Origin: Opisthocomus hoazin | Lineage: Eukaryota; Chordata; Aves; Opisthocomiformes; Opisthocomidae | DNA length: 64,000 bases | Direction: 5' to 3' | Assembly (NCBI RefSeq): GCF_030867145.1 | Contig: NC_134440.1 | Span: 1,426,001 to 1,490,000, forward strand | Shown here: in pieces, positions 1 through 24,300 of the stretch | How positions within the stretch are numbered: position 1 is the first letter of the stretch | How the letters are laid out: the number at the start of each line of letters is the position of its first letter | The notes under the pieces: generated by a model | What the model saw: only the letters and a program-made list of their open reading frames with translations | Told to the model about the DNA's origin: nothing | Database searches by the model: none | Program-made: the position numbers and the translations under genes

Positions 1-532
1 TAGTCAAAGCTTAGACATACAGCTCCATCACCTCCTCTGCATTTAGACCATCCTTCACTCCGCAGATGCCTGCCTTGCAGCAGGACACATCCAGACACAA
101 ACCTTGGCTTTCCCTAGGCAGGGGTCAGTCCTTTCCCAATACTGATACAATTTTATTCCTATCAAAATGGCTTTTTGAACCCATGTAAACTTTTTTATAT
201 CTACAACCCCTTGTGGCTAAACACCTCATTGCTGAACTGTATCAGGTTAAAAAGTACTTGCTCTTGGTCTCAGGGCTGTAAAGCTTTTCCAAGAAGCAGC
301 ATTGCTTACCAGGTAGAGCACAGGTGGAGGAGAGAAAGGAGAGCAAGAGCTCAGGTCCACCCTAGTTTTGCAGGCAAACCAACCCTGGATTTGGCCAAAG
401 CCACTTCACCCTTCTGTCCTTTGTCACCTTCATCCACAGAGCAGCAATTGTAAAGCAGCGTGCTGCTGGAGTGCCATGACTGACCACCTGCAAACACCTG
501 AGAGTCTACGCCAGCCCGTATTCCAATGCCCT
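1..532. other. Intergenic sequence, nothing recognised
   Basis: No exon with plausible splice sites, no RNA gene and no recognisable repeat is seen here. Short open frames exist but resemble nothing known to me. Confidence 0.5.
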
Positions 533-1157
533 TGTCCTGGTTTCAGCTGGCATAGAGTTACTTTTCCTCACAGTAGCTGCTGTGTTTTGGATTCAGTAGG
601 AGAAGAATGCTGATAACACTGATGTTTTCAGTTGTTGCTGTGAAATCAAGGACTTTTTCCAGTTTCTCATATTCAGCTCAGGAGCAGGAGCCGAGAGGGA
701 GCGCAGCCAGCCAGCCAAGCTGCCCAGTGGAAATACTCCACACCATGGGCATCACGCTCAGCTCCTGAATGGGGCTGGCCGGGGGGCAGGAAGCTCTCTG
801 CACTTTCTTGTTTCCATGAGTTTGAATCCTCCTTTGTCCAGGAGCTCCAACTTTTTCAGGAATTTTGCAAATTTGCCATTTTGGGGTTCTGTCCTTGCTG
901 CTCAGGGACTGACTGTGAATTGGTCATCGTGTGGTGAGAAAAATTGTATTGTGTATAGTTTGTTCTGCATACTCATTATTATAATTATCTTAATTAGTAG
1001 TATTAGTATTTACTTTGTTGTCTTATTAAACTTATCTCAACCCACGAGTTTTCCCCTTTTGTCCATTTCTCCCCCACACCCCACTGCGCTGGAAGGGGAG
1101 GGCTGAGTGACCGGCTGTCTGGTGCTGAGTTGCTGGCTGCTGGGTTAAACCCTGACA
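533..1157 (+). mobile_element. Solo LTR of an avian endogenous retrovirus (ERVL-like)
   Basis: About 625 bp, opening with TGTCCTGGTTTCAGCTGG and closing with GGGTTAAACCCTGACA. That gives the usual TG...CA ends. It carries the ATT-rich stretch and the 'ATTAAAC...CTCAACCCA' segment that I recognise from a solo-LTR family common in neoavian genomes. No internal retroviral sequence lies on either side, so it is a solo LTR left by recombination. I see no clear target-site duplication. It looks moderately old. The same family occurs in the opposite orientation at 10009-10595. The family assignment is from memory, and the class (ERVL or ERVK) is uncertain. Confidence 0.75.
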
Positions 1158-2200
1158 CTCTTCAGGTTTTTTAAAGGCCTTTGAAAATTTCAGAATATGG
1201 ATGCCAGATGCTAAAATCTCTGACTGTGCCAAGGTGGGGCTGCCTTTGCAGACACACTAACTGCTCTGCAGCCCAGCACCACAAACGGGCTGCGTGCTGG
1301 CTCCAGCCCGGGGGCAGCTGCAGGATGGCGAATCACTGCAGCCGGTCATTCTGAGACAGGAACCAACACACTGGGCAACGGAAGGGTCTGCTGAAGTGTT
1401 TCACCACTCGCTCAGGGAAGCGCAGCCACTTGCAGAGACTCAGCCTGGCAGTTGTCACCGCAATCATTAAACAGAGCAGCACAAGTTGGCATGGACACTG
1501 CTCCAGGTCAGCAGAGCTGAGCTCCTGGCACAGCACTCAAAGAATGAGTAGAACCGGGCAAGTCTCACAAAGAATTAAATTTGCTGCAATGAGTCCTTCC
1601 CCCCAAACACTGGGGAGAGCGAGGCTTGCTTTGCAAGGCCAAGGCAAAGCAAACAGCAAAGTGTGAATGTGAACTCGCACTAGACCCTGTGCTCTCTGCA
1701 GGTCTGGGTGCTGAGCACCCGTGGGGCGGGCACAGCGATCTGTGGACAACCAGGCCCCCGGGGTACCTGAACCGCTTCCCAGAGCACGCTGGATACACAG
1801 CAGAGCAGCAAGGCTGCTCCTGGAGCAAACTGCTAACAGGCAGAGGGCCTGAAAATTCAAGGCACAGAGTAGTTCACTTGCCCCAAGTCTTGACCCCACA
1901 TCCAGGCCTTTCTGCTTTTTCTGGTGACAAAATACCTGGGCACACTGTTGGGGACAAGGCAGAAAAGCAGCCGTTTTTGTAGAAATTTCTCTGAAAGCTA
2001 GAGGCAAGGTTCCCTTCTTAATTGAATACGCAGCATCTGCAACCTGTTAGTCCTCTGAGAAGAGCTAGCCAGATCCACGCACGGCAACAAAGGCTGCTGA
2101 AGTGCTCTGGCTCTCAGCTCAAGGGCCACAACCACTTCAGCAGCACTTGATAACACTTTGCTTCCTGAGCTCAAACACGCGAGCGAAGCCCAACACGGAG
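1158..2200. other. Intergenic sequence upstream of MIER2
   Basis: No supported gene. The minus strand has short open frames, among them 1333-1536 (67 codons) with a hydrophobic stretch followed by a basic, Cys-containing tail. I do not recognise it, and an in-frame stop lies immediately before its ATG. It is treated only as a curiosity under findings. Confidence 0.4.
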
Positions 2201-2841
2201 CAAATCGCCGGGCGCGGATGCTGCTCCTCGCGATGGAGCCCCGGGCACAGCTCCGCGCTGCGTCGCCGCTGTCGGGGGCAGAGCTGGCCATGGCCCGGGC
2301 GGCTTCAGCTTGAGCCCAACGATGGCGAACGGCGAGGTCTGGGGGCAAACCCTGCCAGCCGCGCTGGCAGCTCGTCACGGGCCGCGGGGTGCCCGGGCAT
2401 GGCGGCGGCTGCGGGGAGACCCGCGGCTCTGCGGGCAGAGGAAGGCTGCCGGCCTCCAGCAGCGGGCGGCCCGCCGCCAGCCGAACCCAATGGCCAGACC
2501 CCTCCCGCAGCGGCCCCGCTGCTGCCCGCGGCGCGGCCCGTGGGTCAGGCAGCGCCGGGGCTCCGGCACCGACCCCGCGGGGCTCGGCGGAGCCGCTGGC
2601 GGCCCGTGCCCGCCGCCCCGGGCCTGCCCCCGCCGCCGCCGCGCGGCTCCTCAGCGCGAGGACCCCGGGACGGGTCTCCGGCGGGCTCGCGGCCTGGCCC
2701 CGCTCCCTTCTCCACGCCGGTTCACGGCGGCGTCTCCGGGAGGCGGCGGCGCTCGGCCCGAAGGACGCCCGGGCCCCCACGTGCGGCCGCTACCGGCGCC
2801 CGCGGCGGAAAGGCCGCGCTCCGCACCCCGCCACCGCCCTC

Positions 2842-2854
2842 TGACCTCTGACCC
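2842..2854 (-). promoter_or_regulatory. DR1-type nuclear-receptor element in the MIER2 promoter
   Basis: On the minus strand the sequence reads GGGTCAGAGGTCA: two AGGTCA-type half-sites in direct repeat separated by one base. This is the DR1 layout bound by HNF4, COUP-TF, RXR and PPAR:RXR. It lies about 135 bases upstream of the MIER2 ATG inside the CpG island. The match is seen directly; any binding is inference. Confidence 0.45.
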
Positions 2855-2986
2855 CGCCCCCTAACCCGGCCCCGCCCCGCCCGCCCCGCCGCGCCCCCAA
2901 CTCTCCCCCGCCCTCGCCGCACCGCAGCCAATGAGCGGCCGCCGCCGCATCCGGGGCTTGCGCCCCCCCGCCGCTCGCGCTCGGCC

Positions 2987-18111
<15,125 letters not shown>

Positions 18112-20348
18112 GAGTCTCCAGTCACAAACTTGTCACGGACCCAGCAAGGACTTTGACCTGACTGAGTGAAATCCTGGAACTTCCACTGTTCCATAGGGAC
18201 AGTTTGGAGCCGTTGGTCAGAATCCGTCTTTTCATCCTCCTTGATCCAAGGCTACCGAGAAACCAAACACCTTTCTGCTCCAGTGTCTTCTGACACAACC
18301 ACACAAAGCTGGTGGCTGGCTTTAGTGAGGGGGGGAGGTCTGTCACCCCCTGTTCTGTTGACTGTGTGTCACCCCAGGTAATTCCAGGCTGTTTGGAGAG
18401 TCCCTGTCCTCAGCACAGGGGAAATGTCCCTTGGCCCTGGTGGGACACTGAGTGCAGAGATGCTTTGAGAGCAGGGCTGTATTGCTTCAGGGGCTGGGAT
18501 GGAGGATGCAGTCTGGAGGTGCGAGAGCTTAGGAAATCCGCAGGGAGCACAGTCCACCCAGGCTGCGGGGCGGTTTCCCTGCAGAGACGGGCATGGCGAT
18601 GCCAAAGGAAGGTGAGGAGTCTTGGCCCTTCACCCACAGAGAGTGTGGTGCAATAGCTGTCGTTCTCCTCGTTCCCCTCCCCACAGCTGTCCCGCGCTGC
18701 GAGTCACGGCAGGGACGTGCGCTGCTCTTCTCGGGCCTCTCCTGCGCGTCTGCCCGCTCTCGCCAGCTGCAGGCGGGACGTGGCCTGGTCCAGCCCTCAG
18801 GCAGAAGCGTCAGGCCTTGGAAAGGGATACTGCGTGGTGCAGCAGCACTGTGTGCACCTAAGTCCTCACCTCCACTGGCAGTGCTGAGCTGTGGAGAACT
18901 TGTTCTGGGAGTAGAGGGAGTTTCCAGAACTGCAAAGCGACCTTGGCCCCGGCGTGGTGCAGTGCTGCTGGTTCTGTCACTGGCACTGAATTACTTGATC
19001 CTTGCTGGCTGCTGCAGTACAAGAGGGTAAAATGCAGATGAAAACCTCTGTGACTTCCTGGCTCGTTCAAACAATCTGTCAGCTGTGGGAGGAGGCGGCT
19101 GCTCAGCTCCCAGGGCACCGAGTCTAGGACACCGGTGCTAGCACAGAGTCCCAGGCAGGAGAGCACACCAGTCCCTGGGCATCCCTGCCGCGTTCTTCAT
19201 CACAGAGAAAGCTCTCTGTTTTCTGAGAGGAAAGTATATCTTTACTGCCATTAGTGATGTTTCGAGGAGGTGACAAGGGTGGCCCCGTGTGGCAGCGAGG
19301 TGGTCGGCTTACGGAGAGCCACAGCAGCATGTTGTGGGTGTGCTGGAGTCCAGAGCTGCCTCGCTTCCCGAGCGTGTGCCAGGTCTGGGGTTTGCCACTG
19401 GCTTTGATCGACGTGCTCTCACTCCCCGTTTTCCCGTGCAGCCTGCTGGGCAGGGCTGTGGTGCAGGTGTTCCCTTCCTCCAGCCGTTTTCTGCGTTTGG
19501 GAAGGGGTTTGGGCTGAGGGTTTTTTGCTCGTTTTGGTAAGAGGCCTTCAGGCCGTGATCCTGCAGTTGGTTCTGCTGCCAGTGGATTTTAGATGAGTAA
19601 CACCATCAGCCTGGATTCTCCTTCTACCCGGCCCTGTGAAGTCGTGCTCAGCCCTGCAGTGGGAGCACAGAGACGGTGTCGGGCAGCTTTGCAGGATGAC
19701 AGGATCAGACCTTGCCTCTCGTCTGTTTGGTCCCTGGCCAGCTGTGCTGAGAGGTGCCGAGCTCCAGACATGCAAGGCTGCCTTGACCAGGCATCCCTTT
19801 GTCAGCCAGACGTCGTAACGGGAGGTTCCCCCTCCGGCTGCTCCCAGCTGCTGGAAACAGAAAGCAAATACGAGTGGGCGCTCCACAGTGGAACTGCCCA
19901 GGCTGTGATTCCCCGTTTCTGGGGGAGAGAGGAAGCTCCTTGGCTGAGAGGAGAGGAGGAGGCAGGGTGAGAGCACAGGCAGCCCTCCCAGGGATGTCCA
20001 GGCCTTGGCACCTCCTCTCCATCAGCCAAGAACATTCTTAGTTTTCCTGAAACCATTTTTTGTTTGGTTTGTTTCAAGCCCTAATGAAAGCAGAGGGGAG
20101 GCTGAGGGAGGCAGAAATCTCTCTTATTTATGTTCTTCAGTGTTGTTTACAGATTCGCATGGGGTCTTTCAACATGAGTGCGGCGCTTTTTCCACATAAC
20201 TTTAAGGGAGAGGAGTGGAAAGGGCAGGGACAGGGAGGGGAAGTCACTTGGGGAGGAGGTTTGGTTTTGTTTTTTTGTTGGGGTTTTCTTTTTCCTTCTT
20301 ACAAAGCACATTCACTTTGAGCTGCTCCCAATGCTGGACTCTCCCCCT

Positions 20349-20364
20349 CCCCCCCCCCCCCCCC
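20349..20364. repeat. Poly(C) run of 16
   Basis: An uninterrupted C homopolymer lies inside the likely MIER2 3'UTR, preceded by a C/T-rich stretch. It is prone to length error in sequencing. Confidence 0.9.
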
Positions 20365-20420
20365 GAGCCCTACACTGTGAAGTGATACTGCCTTGAAGAC
20401 CCCTCGCCGTTATTTATTTA

Positions 20421-20426
20421 ATTAAA
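20421..20426 (+). terminator. Candidate MIER2 poly(A) signal (ATTAAA)
   Basis: The common variant signal ATTAAA lies in TTATTTATTTAATTAAAAAC. It is the best candidate between the MIER2 stop and the CR1 at 20743. No transcript evidence is available. Confidence 0.35.
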
Positions 20427-20742
20427 AACCTAATTTGAAAGTGAGGCAGAAGCCTGTCCTGTTTTTGGAGACGGAGGTGTCGCAGTCCTGCGCATCGTGA
20501 TGGCAGAAGCAAGAAGAGTGGTCCTTGCCTCTTCTGTCTGATCCTCTGCTACCCCGGGCGAGCGCTCCGTGGGCAGGGCGGGATGCCCAGCGCCGCGCTC
20601 GGGAGGCTGTCGGCGGCAGACGGTGGTGGTACCCAAGAGCGAGGGCACCCAGGTCAGGGCACGTGGCTGAATGCTGACAGGGGGTCTGCCCTCGGGGGAG
20701 TGGTGGGCCAGGCAACGGCCCTGGGGGGTTGCACCCTCCCCA

Positions 20743-21201
20743 TCACAGAATCACAGAATAGTAGGGGTTGGAAGGGACCTCTGTGGGTCATCTAGTCCAA
20801 CCCTCCTGCTGAAGCAGGGTCACCCAGAGCAGGCTGCACAGGACCTTGTCCAGGCGGGGCTGGAATATCTCCAGAGAAGGAGACTCCACAGCCTCCCTGG
20901 GCAGCCTGTTCCAGGGCTCCGTCACCCTCAGAGGGAAGAAGTTCTTCCTCGGGTTCAGCTGGAGCTTCCTCTGCTTCAGTTTGTGCCCGTTGCCCCTTGT
21001 CCTGTCGCTGGGCACCACTGAAAAGAGCTTGGCCCCATCCTCCTGACACCCACCCTGCAGATATTTATAAGCATTTATTAGGTCCCCTCGCAGCCTTCTC
21101 TTCTCCAGGCTGAATAAGCCCAGCTCCCTCAGCCTCTCCTCGTAGCAGAGATGTTCCAGTCCCCTCCTCATCCTCGTAGCCCTGCGCTGGACTCTCTCGG
21201 A
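20743..21201 (-). mobile_element. CR1 LINE, 5'-truncated (about 460 bp)
   Basis: Minus-strand CR1. On the plus strand it begins with the reverse of the 3' tail (TCACAGAATCACAGAATAG) and runs about 460 bp into the end of the reverse-transcriptase ORF. Minus-strand reading over 20788-21171 remains open for 127 codons and contains [20 protein letters not shown] and [17 protein letters not shown], the C-terminus of CR1 ORF2. An open frame of this length suggests a fairly young copy. It lies between MIER2 and PLPP2. Confidence 0.92.
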
Positions 21202-22508
21202 TGCTGCAGCTGCCTGTCAGAACAGCCCTGAACTCCACCTGCTCTTGAGCGCAGCTGCTGCTGCGTGGCGAGGAGCATCTTCATCTGGGATGGGCGACGA
21301 GCTCGTGCCTCCAGCCTGCTCTGCCAGGGCTGGGGCCGTGGTGCTGGCGCTCCCCAGGCCGGAGCACACATGAGCTGTCCCGAGGGGCTGGGGATGGTTC
21401 TCGGGGTCCCCCTCTCTGTTCCTGGCCCTGCCCACCTCCCCGTGCTTTGTACCAGCAATGCCATCGGAAGCTGGGAGGAGGCCTGGCTTCCTTGGCTGAA
21501 TTTACCATCAGCCAGGTGGAGGGGAGGAGGTGTTGGTTGCTCTTACAGGTGCCCTGAGTCCTCTGACACCCTGGCAGCCTTTGGAGAGCCCGTGGCAGGC
21601 GGCATGTCTCGCTGGCTTCAGCCAGAAATAACGCTCTGGAGGTGAGAGAAACGTTCCTGCTGCGACTGTTACCTGTTTTCGCAAGAACCCTCCTTCCTCA
21701 CCACAAAGCCCCTCTGTTTTGTCAGAAACCCCTTAACTTCTGTTCCCCAGCTCTTGTCTGGCTCTCGCCTTCTGCCCCAGGGCCTTGGGGTGGCATGGGG
21801 GGTCCCGTCTCCCTCGCTCACAGCTGGAAAACACCACACAGAAAACCAGTGGGAAGGGGCACCATGACCCTCTGTCGGGGAGCGGGGCAGGGCGAACGCC
21901 GGCCCGGCAGAGCGCGGGGCTGCGGTGCTGGCGCGGCTGGGAGTGGGCAGAGCATCCCGGCTGCCGTCCCTGCGGCTGCTGTCCATGCGGCACGGGTGGG
22001 AGCGGGAGCAGCTCGGCCGTAAGGCAGCACGGCCCAGCTGCCAGGGCCCGGAGCGGGGCTGGGGCTCAGGAAAGGGGGGGCCGGTGCTGCTGTTGCGTGG
22101 GGTTTTGGCCGCGCAGCCCCCGGCTCCTCCAGCTGAGGCCAGGGGTGATGGTGGGTGCGGCCCAAGGCACGAGGGACAGGAGTGGGATCCCGGCTTTCTT
22201 CGAGACCCACAAGGAGCAACGGGCATGGTGGGTGTGCTCGAAGCCCTTGGGCGAGATCCCTGTCCCTCGTCTCGTCGTGTCCTGTGAAATGCCTTTTCTG
22301 GCTCTGCGTGACCCGAGTGACATTGCCGCGGGCTCTGTGACCCTCCGAGGGCTCTGCGACCCCCAGACGTCGGGAGGGGGTGGTCGGGGGGGGTCCCTCT
22401 GCTGCCAGGGCGCACCGAGGCGCCCGGGGCCCCGGCGAGGTCGGGCGGCGGCGGCTGCAGGCGCGGGGACCGGACGGCAAAGGGGGCCGCAGCCCCGCGC
22501 CGCGCCCG

Positions 22509-22590
22509 GAGGGTCCCAGAGCTCGGGGGTCCCAGTGCCCGGGGGTCCTAGCGCCGGGGGGTCCCAGCGCCCGGGGGTCCCGGACCTGTG
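22509..22590. repeat. Short GC-rich tandem repeat
   Basis: A unit of roughly 15-18 bases of the type GGGGGTCCCAGCGCCC repeats about five times with variation. It lies in the GC-rich spacer upstream of PLPP2. Confidence 0.6.
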
Positions 22591-23202
22591 GCCGCTGCTT
22601 CGCCACGGCGCGGCGGGAACTCGGCTCCCACGGCCGCTCCCTCCGCGGCTGCAGCGACCCGGGGTGGGGGCTTGGCCGCCCCCCACAGCCCCCGCTCCAC
22701 CGGGGCCCGTGGAAGGGACCCCCCCCGGGCATCCCCCCGACCCCCCCGCCAGCCGGGGCTGCGTCCCCGGCCCCCCACGGCCCTGCAAGGCCCTTCGAGG
22801 GGGGGAGGCCGAGCCCCTCTGCCCAGGCCGAGCCAACGGTGCGGGCCGAGCCGGGGGCAGGCACCGCTCTCAGTCCCGGCGAGAGCCCCGAGCGCCGGGC
22901 CGAGCCGGGAGCCGCCGGGCCGGCCGGGCTCGGCTGCTCTGGGCGGCTCCCGCCAGCCCGGCACCGTCCGACGGCCGCGGCCCCGCGCGGGGCAAAGTCC
23001 CCGCACCGCGCCCCGCACCGCCGCGCCCTGCCCTCGCCGAGCCCCGCACCGCCGCATCGGCGTCCCCACGACGGCCCAGCCCGCAACGCGTCCGCGGCAG
23101 CCGCGGGGGTGGCTCAGCACGGCCGAGGGCTGCCGGGGGCCGTGGGGAGGAGGAGAAACGCATCAGCGGCGGGAGGGGCTGCACCCCACGGGCGCCAGGC
23201 AG

Positions 23203-23220
23203 CCCCCCCCCCCCCCCCCC
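23203..23220. repeat. Poly(C) run of 18
   Basis: Uninterrupted C homopolymer in the GC-rich spacer. Its length should be regarded as uncertain. Confidence 0.9.
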
Positions 23221-23499
23221 AGCAACCCCCCAGCCCCTGCTTGGGGCCGCTGCCCAGGATGCGGGGCCTGCGCGTGCGGGGCAAACCCTGCGCCCGGGCC
23301 CCGCGGGCAGGGGGAGGTCGCGCCAGGCTGGGTCGCAGCAGGGGGGAGCTGGCAGGCGGCTCTGCCCCGCTCCTTGAGCCCCAGGGCAGCCCGAGAGCGC
23401 TTCCAGCTCTGCTGGCTTCCCGCAGCAGCCTGGCCGTTCTCCACGGGCCACTCGCGGCACTTGGAGCCGCCCGGCAGCCATCATTCGGGCGGTTTCTGT

Positions 23500-24300
23500 A
23501 TTATTTACGTTTCCTTCTGCTCCTGACGAAGCGCCGGGCCCGGAGCGAGCAGCCGACCCCCGCCCCCCGGGGCCGCACCGGGAGCCTGTCCCGCCCCGAC
23601 GGAGTCTGAGGCGCGGGAACGCACCGCGCTGCGTTCCGGCGGTTAAATCACCGCTCAATGCAGCCCCGCGCCTCCACCTGTGTTTAAACCCGGCTGCTGG
23701 GGTCCCGCCGGGCTCCCCGCCGGGTCCCGAGGCTCCCGGGGACCCCCCCTTTCCCCCAGCAACTGCCATCGCGACTGAGCCAGCCCCGCGTCCGCACCGC
23801 CATCGCCCGCACCGCACCGACACTGCTGCGGCCGCGTTCCTCCGCTCGCGGGGTTTTCTTTTTTTCTTTCCGCCTTTTTTTTTTTCCTGCGGGAAGCGGC
23901 CCGAGCCCGGCGGGACGCAGGCGGCTCCCGCACGCGGCCTCGCCCCCTCCTCCTGCCCCTTCCCCTCGCCGCAGCCGGGGGGGCCAAGCCGGGCGGAGCC
24001 GGGGGGCCGGGGGGGCTGAAGCCCGGGACGCTGCAGCGGGGGCCGGGAAAGCGGCTGGGGGCGAGGGGGAGGTCGGGCCGGGGACCCGCTGCCCTCCGCC
24101 GCCCCCCGCACCTGCCCCGGCCCCGCTGCCCGCCCCACGCCCCGCCCCGGCCCCGGGCGGGGGCACCGGCTGCGGGGGCCGCCCTGTCCCGGCCCGCCCC
24201 GCCCCGTCCCGTCCGCCCGGACTTTACCTCCCGGCCGGGGCCGCGCCGTGCCGGGCCATGTGAGCCGCGGGCCGGGCCGCGGGGCCGCCACGGCAGCGGG
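23500..24300 (+). promoter_or_regulatory. CpG-island promoter of PLPP2
   Basis: Extremely CpG-rich DNA leads directly into the PLPP2 start codon and continues into intron 1. There is no clear TATA box. GC-box-like CCCCGCCCC motifs cluster at about 24110-24220. The minus strand has no recognisable divergent gene. Confidence 0.6.

Larger units (their letters stand above)
18112..20426 (+). other. Probable MIER2 3'UTR
   Basis: The segment follows the MIER2 stop and contains no further exon that I can support. A possible poly(A) signal (ATTAAA, 20421-20426) lies in an AT-rich patch just before base composition changes and a CR1 begins. A UTR of about 2.3 kb is plausible for this family, but the end is inferred. 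Confidence 0.5.
21202..23500. other. GC-rich intergenic spacer between MIER2 and PLPP2
   Basis: Long open frames occur on both strands, but their amino-acid content (Pro, Gly, Arg, Ala) simply reflects GC-rich composition. None resembles a known protein or shows convincing splice structure. Base composition climbs steadily toward the PLPP2 CpG island. Confidence 0.5.

Noticed and set aside
21785-23377. 530-codon plus-strand open frame
   Set aside because: GC-driven lack of stops. The opposite strand and the other frames are equally open, and there is no recognisable domain.
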